Below are positions 28,691-38,656 of a stretch of 39,449 nt of DNA, piece by piece. Under the pieces are notes generated by a model that had not been told where the DNA came from, searched no databases, and saw only the letters and a program-made list of their open reading frames with translations. Origin of the DNA: Proteus mirabilis ATCC 29906 (GTDB lineage Bacteria > Pseudomonadota > Gammaproteobacteria > Enterobacterales > Enterobacteriaceae); assembly GCF_000160755.1 (NCBI RefSeq), contig NZ_GG668582.1, positions 1-39,449 of the forward strand, read 5' to 3'. A program made the translations under genes and the position numbers. The stretch's first letter is position 1. Each line of letters starts with the position of its first letter.

Positions 28691-31129
28691 TTACAATAGT
28701 TGAGAAAGGCGATTGAGATCAGACTGAATAGCCCCCGCAGTCACATCACGTCCAGCACCAGGACCTCTAATGACTAATGGGTTGTCACGATACCAACGGC
28801 TTTCAATAGCAAATAGGTTATCCCCCGGTAATAGTGATGCCAGAGGATGATCTTTTCTCACCGCTTCAACCCCAACCTTCGCTTTGCCGTTAGCATCAAA
28901 CCGCGCAATATAACGCAGTACCATATCCATCTCATTGGCAGCCGCTAAACGTTGTGCCATTTGTTCATTAATCACACTGCTATTTTCAAAGAAGGCTTCT
29001 AATGATCCACTTTGCGCTTGAGCAGGAACCAGCGATTCAACACGGACTTGCTCAGGTTCAATATCATAGCCAGCTTCACGGGCTAAAATAATCAATTTGC
29101 GCATCACATCTTGTCCTGATAAGTCGATACGCGGATCAGGCTCGGTTAGGCCTTGTTGCCATGCTTGTTCTACCAAATCACTAAAAGGTACGCTGCCATC
29201 AAATTGTAAAAATAGCCATGACAATGTGCCGGAGAAAATACCACTGATAGATAAAATCGTATCACCGCTTTCACGTAGATCACGTACCGTATGATTAATA
29301 GGTAATCCCGCACCAACTGTCGCATTATATAACCAGTGGCGTCCTGTTTTAGAGAAGGCATCACGAGTTGCGCGATAGCGTAAACTTGATGCTGAGCCAG
29401 CGATTTTATTCGCACTAATCACATGAAAACCATAGCTGGCAAAATCTTCATAACAGGCGGCAAGCTCTTCATTAGCGGTAATATCGACCACCACTAAATC
29501 ATCAAAAGGATGCGATCTCATCCATAAATGAAGCGACTCTTCACTATGCACTGTTGCTTCATCATCAAAAAAGGCCAGTGCGCGACTAGGATCAATACCT
29601 TGGTGATCTAGTAGGCTGCGACGGCTATCTACCACCCCCGCCAGAATAAATTCAAAATCACTACGTGCAGATAATGGCTCTTGTTCACGAGCAAACAGCT
29701 CTAACCAACGTGAGCCAATATTCCCTTTACCAAACAGCACTAAACCAATCTGTTTTTCTGCTCTGAATAATGTTTGATGTAAACCTTGCAATAATGAAGC
29801 CGTATAGTTACGTAATACCGCAACTAAACTGATGTTATCTTCCGCGTGCCAAATAAACTCTACCGGTTGATCTTTAAGTTGTTGGTAGAAACGGTGGCAA
29901 TGGAGTGGATTTTTACATACCCCGGCGCCAACTAAAGCAACGAGAGAAAAGCCTTCTCGCAGATGTAATTTACCCGGTAAGGCTGCATCTTGCAGAACAT
30001 CTAACGCACTATTAGCGACTTCACTGGTGTAACACAACTGTAGCAACTGACTATCTCTATCAATACCTGTTGCCAGTGGACGAATTTGTACCCGCTGAAG
30101 TAATGCATCCACTTCTTTAGCGATTTGTTCAAAATTTTGATGTGCGGCTAATTGAAGCTCAATTAAACAAACATCATCATGGCTAGTGACAATTTTTGCC
30201 CCTGTGCCTGATGCTAATACCCGTTCAATTCGAGTTGAACCCTGCTCTGGTTGGTAACTGCAACGTAATTGTAAATCGATATTGCTCCCTGAGACGGGTT
30301 GTAGTGTGCGTGTATGTAAAACAGGTGCCGCTAATCTTGCCAGCTCGCTCGCCTCATCTAAACGTAATAACGGTAGCAAACAAGCATCTTTCACTTTTCG
30401 GGGATCGGCACTATAAACCCCTGCAACATCGCTCCAAATGGTCACTTTACCCACATCCGCTAAAGCACCTACTTGGGTCGCTGAGTAGTCACTACCATTA
30501 CGACCTAATAGCACCGTCTCACCCTGTTGATTACGACTAATAAAACCCGTTACCACAAAGCGACATTGAGGATATTTAACCAGCAGTGATTGTAACAAAG
30601 GACGCGATAAGGCTTCATTAACTTGAGGCTGTGCGGCGCGTTCTGCACATAAAAACTCTCGCGCATCTAACCACACACTAGGTAACCCCTGCTCCGTTAA
30701 TAAGCTTGCCATTAATCTCGCTGACCAAATTTCACCATGACCAACGACTTCAGCATAAGTTGCATCCGTTATCGGCTTATCAAGTAAGTAACTTAGCCTT
30801 TCTAAATCAGCAATAAAGGCCTGTGAAAGAGCTTGTGCATGCTCTTTTGATAATAGTCCTTCAATCAAGGATAGCTGATAACGACGTAATTCTTGCTGAG
30901 CTTGATGGGCAGAAATACGATCACTTTGACTCAGTTTTAACCAGTTAATCAGCTGATTTGTTGTCGAGCCTGCTGCAGAAACCACCATTAAATCATTAGG
31001 TTGGCTATAATTTGTCATGATATTCACGACTCGCTGATAACATTTTATGTCTGCAAGACTGCTACCACCGAATTTATGTAACTGACGGCAAGTTGGTTGC
31101 GCCTGTTGTTTAATCGCCACTACGCTCAT
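28691..31129 (-). CDS. metL: Bifunctional aspartokinase II / homoserine dehydrogenase II
   Basis: Fused enzyme for the first and third steps from aspartate towards methionine. It is 812 aa (810 in E. coli). The N-terminal kinase has KFGGSSLAD, VVSAAGSTTNQL and GRNGSDYSATQVGAL. A middle ACT-like linker follows. The C-terminal dehydrogenase has the NAD(P)-binding VLFGKGNIGSRWLELF (about residue 465), ISANKIAG and GAGLPINHTVRDL. It starts 10 nt after metB. As a MetJ-controlled form it should respond to methionine supply rather than to feedback by threonine or lysine. Confidence 0.96.
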   Translation of the reverse strand: MSVVAIKQQAQPTCRQLHKFGGSSLADIKCYQRVVNIMTNYSQPNDLMVVSAAGSTTNQLINWLKLSQSDRISAHQAQQELRRYQLSLIEGLLSKEHAQALSQAFIADLERLSYLLDKPITDATYAEVVGHGEIWSARLMASLLTEQGLPSVWLDAREFLCAERAAQPQVNEALSRPLLQSLLVKYPQCRFVVTGFISRNQQGETVLLGRNGSDYSATQVGALADVGKVTIWSDVAGVYSADPRKVKDACLLPLLRLDEASELARLAAPVLHTRTLQPVSGSNIDLQLRCSYQPEQGSTRIERVLASGTGAKIVTSHDDVCLIELQLAAHQNFEQIAKEVDALLQRVQIRPLATGIDRDSQLLQLCYTSEVANSALDVLQDAALPGKLHLREGFSLVALVGAGVCKNPLHCHRFYQQLKDQPVEFIWHAEDNISLVAVLRNYTASLLQGLHQTLFRAEKQIGLVLFGKGNIGSRWLELFAREQEPLSARSDFEFILAGVVDSRRSLLDHQGIDPSRALAFFDDEATVHSEESLHLWMRSHPFDDLVVVDITANEELAACYEDFASYGFHVISANKIAGSASSLRYRATRDAFSKTGRHWLYNATVGAGLPINHTVRDLRESGDTILSISGIFSGTLSWLFLQFDGSVPFSDLVEQAWQQGLTEPDPRIDLSGQDVMRKLIILAREAGYDIEPEQVRVESLVPAQAQSGSLEAFFENSSVINEQMAQRLAAANEMDMVLRYIARFDANGKAKVGVEAVRKDHPLASLLPGDNLFAIESRWYRDNPLVIRGPGAGRDVTAGAIQSDLNRLSQLL

Positions 31130-31138
31130 GATCCATGG

Positions 31139-32299
31139 TTACCTTTTCGTTGCTGCATTAAACGCATTTTGTAAATCGTTGATGAGATCCAGACTATCCT
31201 CAATCCCCACGGAAATGCGCAATAAAGCGTTACTGATCCCAGCGGTTTTTCTCGCTTCTTCAGACATTCCTGCGTGTGTCATGGTCGCCGGATGACAAAT
31301 TAATGTTTCTACACCACCTAAAGACTCTGCCAGTGTAAAGAGTGTTAAATGAGATAAAAAGGATTTAATTGCCTCAATCCCCCCTTTTAACTCAAAACTT
31401 AACATCGCACCAAAACCTTGTTGCTGTTTTTTCGCTATCGCGTGACCGACATGATGTTCTAGTGCTGGGTAATAAATTTTATCCACTAAGGGTTGTGTTT
31501 GTAGATAATCCACCAATGCTTGAGTATTTTCTTGTTGTAATCGAATTCGTGGTACTAAGGTTCTGATCCCTCGTAATAACAAATAACTATCAAACGCCCC
31601 AGCAGTAACACCAATATTATTTGCCCACCAGCTTAAATCCTCAAGCTGTTTCCTACACTGACTAATCACAACACCCGCGACAAGATCAGAATGCCCATTA
31701 AGATACTTAGTGCAAGAATGCACCACTAAATCAGCCCCTAAAGCCAATGGCTTTTGCAATACCGGGCTCATAAAGGTGTTATCCGCCACCACCAACGCCC
31801 CAACTTGGTGAGCTAATTGGCTTATTTTCTCAATATCAGTGATGCGCAATAGTGGATTACTAGGTGTTTCAATAAATACTATTTTTGGTGCTAATGCCAA
31901 CGCCTGTTGTAACGCTTGCTCATCGTTTTGATCAACAAATACCACACGATAAGCACCACGTTGCTGCTGACTATTAAACAGACGATAACTGCCCCCATAA
32001 CAATCATGGGGCGCCACAATGACATCACCCGGTTTTAAAAAAGTCGTACAAATTAAATGAATTGCTGACATCCCACTGCTAGTAACAACCGCTCCCACCC
32101 CACCTTCAAGCTCTGCTAATGCATTTTGCACCATATCGCGCGAGGGATTGCCCCGACGAGAGTAATCATGTTCACGAGGTTGATTAAATGCTAAGAAATT
32201 ATAGGTGCTAGAAAGATAGATTGGCGGTACAACACAGCCATATTGCTTATCTTCATTAAGCCCATTGTGAATGGCAATGGTTGCGGTTTTCTTCGTCAT
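31139..32299 (-). CDS. metB: Cystathionine gamma-synthase
   Basis: PLP enzyme that joins O-succinylhomoserine and cysteine to cystathionine. It is 386 aa, the E. coli length. The PLP lysine is in HSCTKYLNGHSDLVAG. YSRRGNPSRDMV, SSGMSAIHL and the C-terminal site LAESLGGVETLICHPATMTHA are intact. AAGGTG precedes the ATG. First gene of metBL, divergent from metJ, with the MetJ operator in between. Confidence 0.96.
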   Translation of the reverse strand: MTKKTATIAIHNGLNEDKQYGCVVPPIYLSSTYNFLAFNQPREHDYSRRGNPSRDMVQNALAELEGGVGAVVTSSGMSAIHLICTTFLKPGDVIVAPHDCYGGSYRLFNSQQQRGAYRVVFVDQNDEQALQQALALAPKIVFIETPSNPLLRITDIEKISQLAHQVGALVVADNTFMSPVLQKPLALGADLVVHSCTKYLNGHSDLVAGVVISQCRKQLEDLSWWANNIGVTAGAFDSYLLLRGIRTLVPRIRLQQENTQALVDYLQTQPLVDKIYYPALEHHVGHAIAKKQQQGFGAMLSFELKGGIEAIKSFLSHLTLFTLAESLGGVETLICHPATMTHAGMSEEARKTAGISNALLRISVGIEDSLDLINDLQNAFNAATKR

Positions 32300-32353
32300 A
32301 CAGACACCTTGTTACAGCGCTAAGTGGAAAAGTCGCTTACAGCATATCCAATT

Positions 32354-32385
32354 AGACACCAAGACGTCAATACATCTAGACATCT
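32354..32385. promoter_or_regulatory. MetJ operator, four tandem met boxes
   Basis: Four contiguous 8-bp units: AGACACCA, AGACGTCA, ATACATCT and AGACATCT (consensus AGACGTCT). They stand 55 bp upstream of metB and 200 bp upstream of metJ. MetJ dimers bind such repeats cooperatively with S-adenosylmethionine. Confidence 0.9.
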
Positions 32386-32584
32386 AAACTCCTTTACGGA
32401 TAGACCAACAAATGGAATAATATAAATATTAAGGATATCGCCAGGTAACTATTGCTTTTTCTCACACCTTTAGCCAGTAACAGTCGGTGGTTTTAGAAAA
32501 GTCATGATAAACTGGCATGGCTCGTCAGAATAGGGCATCAACCCTAAACTGGCTTCAACTAAATGATATTAATTAAGGTAATCC

Positions 32585-32902
32585 ATGGCTGAATGGAACG
32601 GTGAATATATCAGCCCTTACGCTGAGCATGGTAAAAAAAGCGAACAAGTCAAAAAAATTACAGTTTCAATCCCATTGAAAGTGCTAAAAATTTTGACAGA
32701 TGAGCGCACTCGTCGTCAGGTCAATAACCTAAAACATGCCACCAATAGTGAATTATTGTGTGAAGCATTTTTACACGCATTTACCGGACAGCCTCTCCCC
32801 AATGATGAAGACTTACGCAAAGAGCGTAACGATGAAATCCCTGAAGAGGCAAAAGAAATAATGCGCCAGCGGGGTGTTGATCCCGAGACTTGGGAATATT
32901 GA
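32585..32902 (+). CDS. metJ: Methionine repressor
   Basis: Ribbon-helix-helix repressor that uses S-adenosylmethionine as corepressor. It is 105 aa, the E. coli length. The DNA-binding beta strand [15 protein letters not shown] and the helix region [22 protein letters not shown] are nearly identical to the family. AAGGTAA precedes the ATG. It is divergent from metBL with the met boxes between. Confidence 0.96.
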   Translation: MAEWNGEYISPYAEHGKKSEQVKKITVSIPLKVLKILTDERTRRQVNNLKHATNSELLCEAFLHAFTGQPLPNDEDLRKERNDEIPEEAKEIMRQRGVDPETWEY

Positions 32903-32936
32903 TCAGAAATTATTTTTGATAGCAAAAATATAACCA

Positions 32937-32964
32937 GAAGCCCAAAGCCAACACTTTGGGCTTC
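32937..32964. terminator. Terminator-like hairpin between metJ and yjjJ
   Basis: GAAGCCCAAAG pairs with CTTTGGGCTTC (11-bp stem, 6-nt loop). It stands between two convergent genes. The T tract is weak on both sides. A near copy, with the same flanks, lies at 34594-34621. Confidence 0.75.
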
Positions 32965-32974
32965 AATTTATGCA

Positions 32975-34279
32975 TTACTCTAGACGAGAGATACGCGAAC
33001 TCGCTTCATCCAGATGATTGCGTAACGCGTTAAGGCAGGGAGAAAAATTGTCAGAAAGAGCATGACAATGAGTAAGCAAAGTATAAAACTGCTCTGCGAG
33101 TGCTAAACTCTCCCGCCAAATTTCACGGCTGATCCCATCAAGTAATGTCGCCGGTCGCAGTGTGTTGACTATTTCTCCTCCTACTTTAGGCGCAAATCCC
33201 ATTGGTAGAATATCGTAAGCAGGCGCAAGCGCATATGGTCGGCCATGGAGACTAATAAACGATAAATTGCCATGGTGCATGTCAGTATTTCCAATCAACA
33301 TACCAAATGCCCAACGTCGCATTGTACTTACCGAGGCATCAGGCTGAACCTGTTTTTGCTCAATTAACGCATCAACTAACACAGGCCATGGCTCTCTTGC
33401 TCGCCCGACAAACTGTGCATCTAATGCTTGTAAAGAAAAAAGTCCGACACGACCTAGAGCACCTACACGGTCAAAACGCGGTATTTCAAGAAAACGTTGC
33501 CCTTCAAAATCAAAAATTTCTGTTTCAACGCCTAGCACCTTTAAGGCAAGATGCTCAGCTTGCAGGAGATCACGCCAACGCTCGCTGATAGCATTATTGT
33601 CAGAAGCCGTAAATTTAACGATGACATGGCCTCTATCGGTATAGGTACAAAATTTGGGTTGTTCGCCACCTGCGGATGAGCCAGGATCTTCCCCTGAACT
33701 AACCGCTCGAGCTAATGTTGGGTAAGTTGTTGAACGAGCAACCACAGCAGGTATCGGCATCGCCAAAAAATGTTTTTTTGCCTGTTCCCCTATTAACAAA
33801 TTTCCCACTGCATCATGACCGTGAGCAATTAAAGCTCTGATAATATCTGTGTCAGACCAACTGTCTGGATTATGTGGTAAACCCAACTCAGCGGAATAAG
33901 TCGCAGCATAAGCACGTCCAAGATACCCTTGTGGACGCATATCAAATAACCACCACGGCAATCCTTCGCTATACCGATTGACATTATCAACCTGCTCCAT
34001 AACAAAACCGGCTGGATAAACTGGTGTCAATTTACCCAACAATTTAATTTTACCTTCTTCATTTATGCGATAAATGGGTACAGAGTTGAAGCCACGCGAA
34101 CCATCACGTAAAGCATATTGAATAGAACGACCCGAGCCAATTTGAACAATATCATTAGACAACATTTTTAATGCCCTCGACAGGGTTGGCTGACTAATAT
34201 TCATAATATTAGCTAGTTGCCTTGCTGGCTCAGGTCCATTACGTAGTATTTTTCGTATGACTTCTGCTCGTTGTGTCAT
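32975..34279 (-). CDS. yjjJ: HipA-family kinase-like protein with N-terminal winged HTH
   Basis: A 434-aa protein resembling E. coli YjjJ. Residues 1-60 form a MarR/IclR-like winged HTH (QLANIMNISQPTLSRALKML). The rest is a HipA-type kinase: glycine-rich loop in EDPGSSAGGEQPKF (197-210), ATP-site lysine K222, FDR (269-271), catalytic D333 in GNTDMHHGNLSF, and metal aspartate D356 in PAYDILP. HipA proteins phosphorylate targets such as GltX. Here no HipB antitoxin gene lies beside it, and the DNA-binding domain is fused, so it may control itself. Five 12-bp repeats precede the start. In E. coli yjjJ is elsewhere on the chromosome. Activity is inferred. Confidence 0.85.
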   Translation of the reverse strand: MTQRAEVIRKILRNGPEPARQLANIMNISQPTLSRALKMLSNDIVQIGSGRSIQYALRDGSRGFNSVPIYRINEEGKIKLLGKLTPVYPAGFVMEQVDNVNRYSEGLPWWLFDMRPQGYLGRAYAATYSAELGLPHNPDSWSDTDIIRALIAHGHDAVGNLLIGEQAKKHFLAMPIPAVVARSTTYPTLARAVSSGEDPGSSAGGEQPKFCTYTDRGHVIVKFTASDNNAISERWRDLLQAEHLALKVLGVETEIFDFEGQRFLEIPRFDRVGALGRVGLFSLQALDAQFVGRAREPWPVLVDALIEQKQVQPDASVSTMRRWAFGMLIGNTDMHHGNLSFISLHGRPYALAPAYDILPMGFAPKVGGEIVNTLRPATLLDGISREIWRESLALAEQFYTLLTHCHALSDNFSPCLNALRNHLDEASSRISRLE

Positions 34280-34295
34280 GATATTAGCTACTTAT

Positions 34296-34355
34296 AAATA
34301 GGTTAATGAATAGATAAATGAATAGGATTATGAATAGGATTATGAATAGATAATT
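34296..34355. repeat. Five 12-bp iterons upstream of yjjJ
   Basis: AAATAG at 34296, then GAATAG at 34308, 34320, 34332 and 34344, each exactly 12 bp apart. The 6-bp gaps are also A/T-rich and alike (gttaat, ataaat, gattat, gattat, ataatt). They end 17 bp before the yjjJ start codon and cover its promoter. They are a likely operator for the HTH of YjjJ itself. Confidence 0.8.
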
Positions 34356-34593
34356 TATCAGCTGTGATCTGTCTTGTCACTATTAAAAGCGCGAAAATTG
34401 GCGACGATATTACATAAAAAATGCATACAAAAGGGCGCTATCGCTTTGAGGTATATTCGATATGTTATTTTATCATTGGGAGGTCATGCTAGGTGATGAA
34501 TAGAGATAGGGAAAGCTTACTATCAATAATAAAAGATCAAGCGGTTAAAGTGTGATACAAAGTGACCATAATTTGGACGATACACAATAACAA
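34356..34593. other. Gap between yjjJ and the rpmE terminator
   Basis: About 240 bp with no clear gene. It holds a possible 19-codon frame starting MNRDRESLLSII (34496-34555) with GGAGG 13 nt upstream. This could be a remnant or chance. No other signal was seen. Confidence 0.4.
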
Positions 34594-34621
34594 AAAGCCC
34601 AAAGCAAATACTTTGGGCTTT
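34594..34621 (-). terminator. Terminator of rpmE
   Basis: AAAGCCCAAAG pairs with CTTTGGGCTTT (11-bp stem, 6-nt loop), followed on the minus strand by TTTTTG. It stands 63 nt past the rpmE stop codon. Confidence 0.86.
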
Positions 34622-34683
34622 CTTCAATTCCGTTTTCCCTACACGTTTTCAGTGTTACCTGAAAAGTTGTGGTAACAAATATC

Positions 34684-34896
34684 TTATTTGCTGCCTGGGA
34701 TTTTGAAACGTTTGTTGAACAGATCAACACGACCACCGGTTGCAACATCACGTTGTTTACCAGTATAGAATGGGTGGCATTTATCACAAACGTCCAGATT
34801 CAGGTTGTGGCCTGCTGTGGAGTTGATTTTCATAACGTTACCGCAAGAACAAGTTGCAGTAATTTCTTCGTATTTAGGATGAATATCTTTTTTCAT
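34684..34896 (-). CDS. rpmE: 50S ribosomal protein L31, zinc-binding form
   Basis: A 70-aa ribosomal protein at the central protuberance and subunit bridge. The four zinc cysteines are kept (CSCG and CDKCHPF), so this is the zinc form and not the cysteine-free paralogue. AGAGG lies upstream of the ATG. It is divergent from priA. Gammaproteobacterial rpmE leaders bind L31 for autoregulation, and inverted repeats occur in the leader here. Confidence 0.97.
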   Translation of the reverse strand: MKKDIHPKYEEITATCSCGNVMKINSTAGHNLNLDVCDKCHPFYTGKQRDVATGGRVDLFNKRFKIPGSK

Positions 34897-34929
34897 GGAA
34901 AACCTCTGCTAAGGCCGTGTCGCTATTCA

Positions 34930-35021
34930 GCCCTCAGCCGAACACCACACGTCGTGTTGATTGAATTAAATTGTTTGGTATTTTATCTACCAAAGGGGGC
35001 GGATCATACAGAATATCCGCC
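34930..35021 (-). promoter_or_regulatory. Inverted repeats in the rpmE leader / rpmE-priA intergenic region
   Basis: Three elements lie upstream of rpmE. AACAC/GTGTT flank CACACGTC at about 34941-34958. TTTGGTA-N7-TACCAAA is at 34974-34994. GGCGGAT/ATCCGCC is at 34998-35021 with a 10-nt loop. Some may belong to the L31 leader and some to promoter control of rpmE or priA. No factor can be named. Confidence 0.45.
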
Positions 35022-35063
35022 AAACGCGCAATGAAATCTGCACACTTTTTGTGATATTCTTAA

Positions 35064-37302
<2,239 letters not shown>

Positions 37303-37554
37303 GCCTACTGATATTTAGCGTGCTTATAATTCAAAACTATTTATCAATTTTGCGAACTACCTCATAAAAACGATTGGTATCACACTTTTTATGCAAACTA
37401 GGTAACAGTATCTATTCAAAAAGTGGGTAAAATAACAATTTAGAATATTTCTTGAATTAAAAAACCGTCGCATCTTTGTATTTTGGACAACGACGGTTTT
37501 TTTGCAACAAAAAAGCAATCGTTTAACCAAACCATCAGTACGGAGGTATGGGGT
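37303..37554 (+). promoter_or_regulatory. priA-cytR intergenic region with a CRP-like half site
   Basis: Contains the priA terminator (37461-37503). It also contains CGA-N6-TCACA (37371-37384), a weak CRP-like site. TTTGCAAC and GCAA near 37501-37517 recall CytR half-sites (GTTGCATT). E. coli cytR is CRP-activated and self-repressed, which would fit, but both sites are poor matches. Confidence 0.3.
37461..37503 (+). terminator. Terminator after priA
   Basis: AAAACCGTCG pairs with CGACGGTTTT over a 20-nt loop and is followed by TTT. It separates priA from cytR. Confidence 0.78.
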
Positions 37555-38586
37555 TTGCAACAGAATAATAAAGAGAGCGCACAAGCAACAATGAAAGATG
37601 TTGCTTTTGCTGCTGGCGTGTCAACAGCCACGGTGTCACGCACATTAATGAATCCAGAAAAAGTATCCTCACAAACCCGTCAAAAAGTTGAGCAAGCTGT
37701 TCTTGACGTGGGTTATTACCCACATAATTTGTCAAAAAACCTGAAACGTAACGAGTCAAAAACGATCCTCGTGATCGTCCCTAACATCAGTGATCCCTTT
37801 TTTACAGATGTTGTATGTGGCATTGAAGAAACCGCAGCTCAACACGGCTATCTTGTGTTAATTGGTGACTGCAAACACCAACAAAAACATGAAAATGCCT
37901 TTATTAATTTAATTATTACTAAGCAGATTGACGGCATGTTACTGCTTGGCTCTCATATCCCTTTTGATGTTTCTAAAGAAGAGCAAAAAAATCTTCCTCC
38001 TATGATCATGGCAAATGAATTTGCGCCAGAGCTTGAATTGCCAACCGTTCATATTGATAATTTGACTGCTTCTTTTAGAGCCACCCACTATCTACAACAG
38101 ATGGGACATAAGCGTATTGCCTGTATTACTGGCCCTGAAGATATGCCACTATGTCGTTATCGCTTACAAGGTTATATTCAAGCTATGCGTAGAACCGGTG
38201 TCCCTCTACGCGAAGATTATATTATTAGAGGTGATTTTACCCACGAAAGCGGTGCAGAAAGTCTGAAAAAGTTAATTTCGTTACCTGAACCACCGACAGC
38301 GGTATTTTGTCATAGCGATATTATGGCGATTGGTGTGATGTGGCAGGCTAAAAAACTTGGCTTACAATTACCTGACGATCTCTCTGTGATTGGCTTCGAT
38401 AACCTTGATATTACGCGCTATAGCGAGCCTGCATTAACCACCATGGAACAGCCACGTTACCAAATTGGTCGTCAATCCATGTTGTTACTGCTTGATCAGT
38501 TACAAGGTAGACCTGTTGCACCCGGCTCTCGCCTATTAGATTGTGAGTTAATAGTAAGAGAAAGTGTCTGTCGGCTTAAAAGCTAG
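37555..38586 (+). CDS. cytR: LacI-family repressor of nucleoside uptake and catabolism
   Basis: CytR represses deo, udp, cdd, nup and related genes together with CRP and is released by cytidine. It is 343 aa (341 in E. coli). The HTH is MKDVAFAAGVSTATVSRTLMNPEKV, preceded by a short tail as in E. coli. I chose the TTG at 37555 because GGAGG stands 8 nt upstream and the resulting tail LQQNNKESAQAT parallels MKAKKQETAAT. The open frame extends to 37483 but overlaps the priA terminator. The ligand domain matches E. coli (ITKQIDGMLLLGS, MANEFAPELELPTVHIDNLTA). Confidence 0.93.
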   Translation: MQQNNKESAQATMKDVAFAAGVSTATVSRTLMNPEKVSSQTRQKVEQAVLDVGYYPHNLSKNLKRNESKTILVIVPNISDPFFTDVVCGIEETAAQHGYLVLIGDCKHQQKHENAFINLIITKQIDGMLLLGSHIPFDVSKEEQKNLPPMIMANEFAPELELPTVHIDNLTASFRATHYLQQMGHKRIACITGPEDMPLCRYRLQGYIQAMRRTGVPLREDYIIRGDFTHESGAESLKKLISLPEPPTAVFCHSDIMAIGVMWQAKKLGLQLPDDLSVIGFDNLDITRYSEPALTTMEQPRYQIGRQSMLLLLDQLQGRPVAPGSRLLDCELIVRESVCRLKS

Positions 38587-38656
38587 GCAAAAGACACTAT
38601 GTTAAGTAACATATCGGTTGTGATACCTATTCATTTAATTATCAGCGAATCGAACT

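Noticed and set aside
30196-30540. 114-codon open frame on the plus strand inside metL
   Set aside because: It runs antisense through a conserved enzyme, has no ribosome site and gives no recognisable protein.
34669-35034. 121-codon plus-strand frame across rpmE and its leader
   Set aside because: It is antisense to an intact L31 gene, and its composition reflects the complement of that gene.
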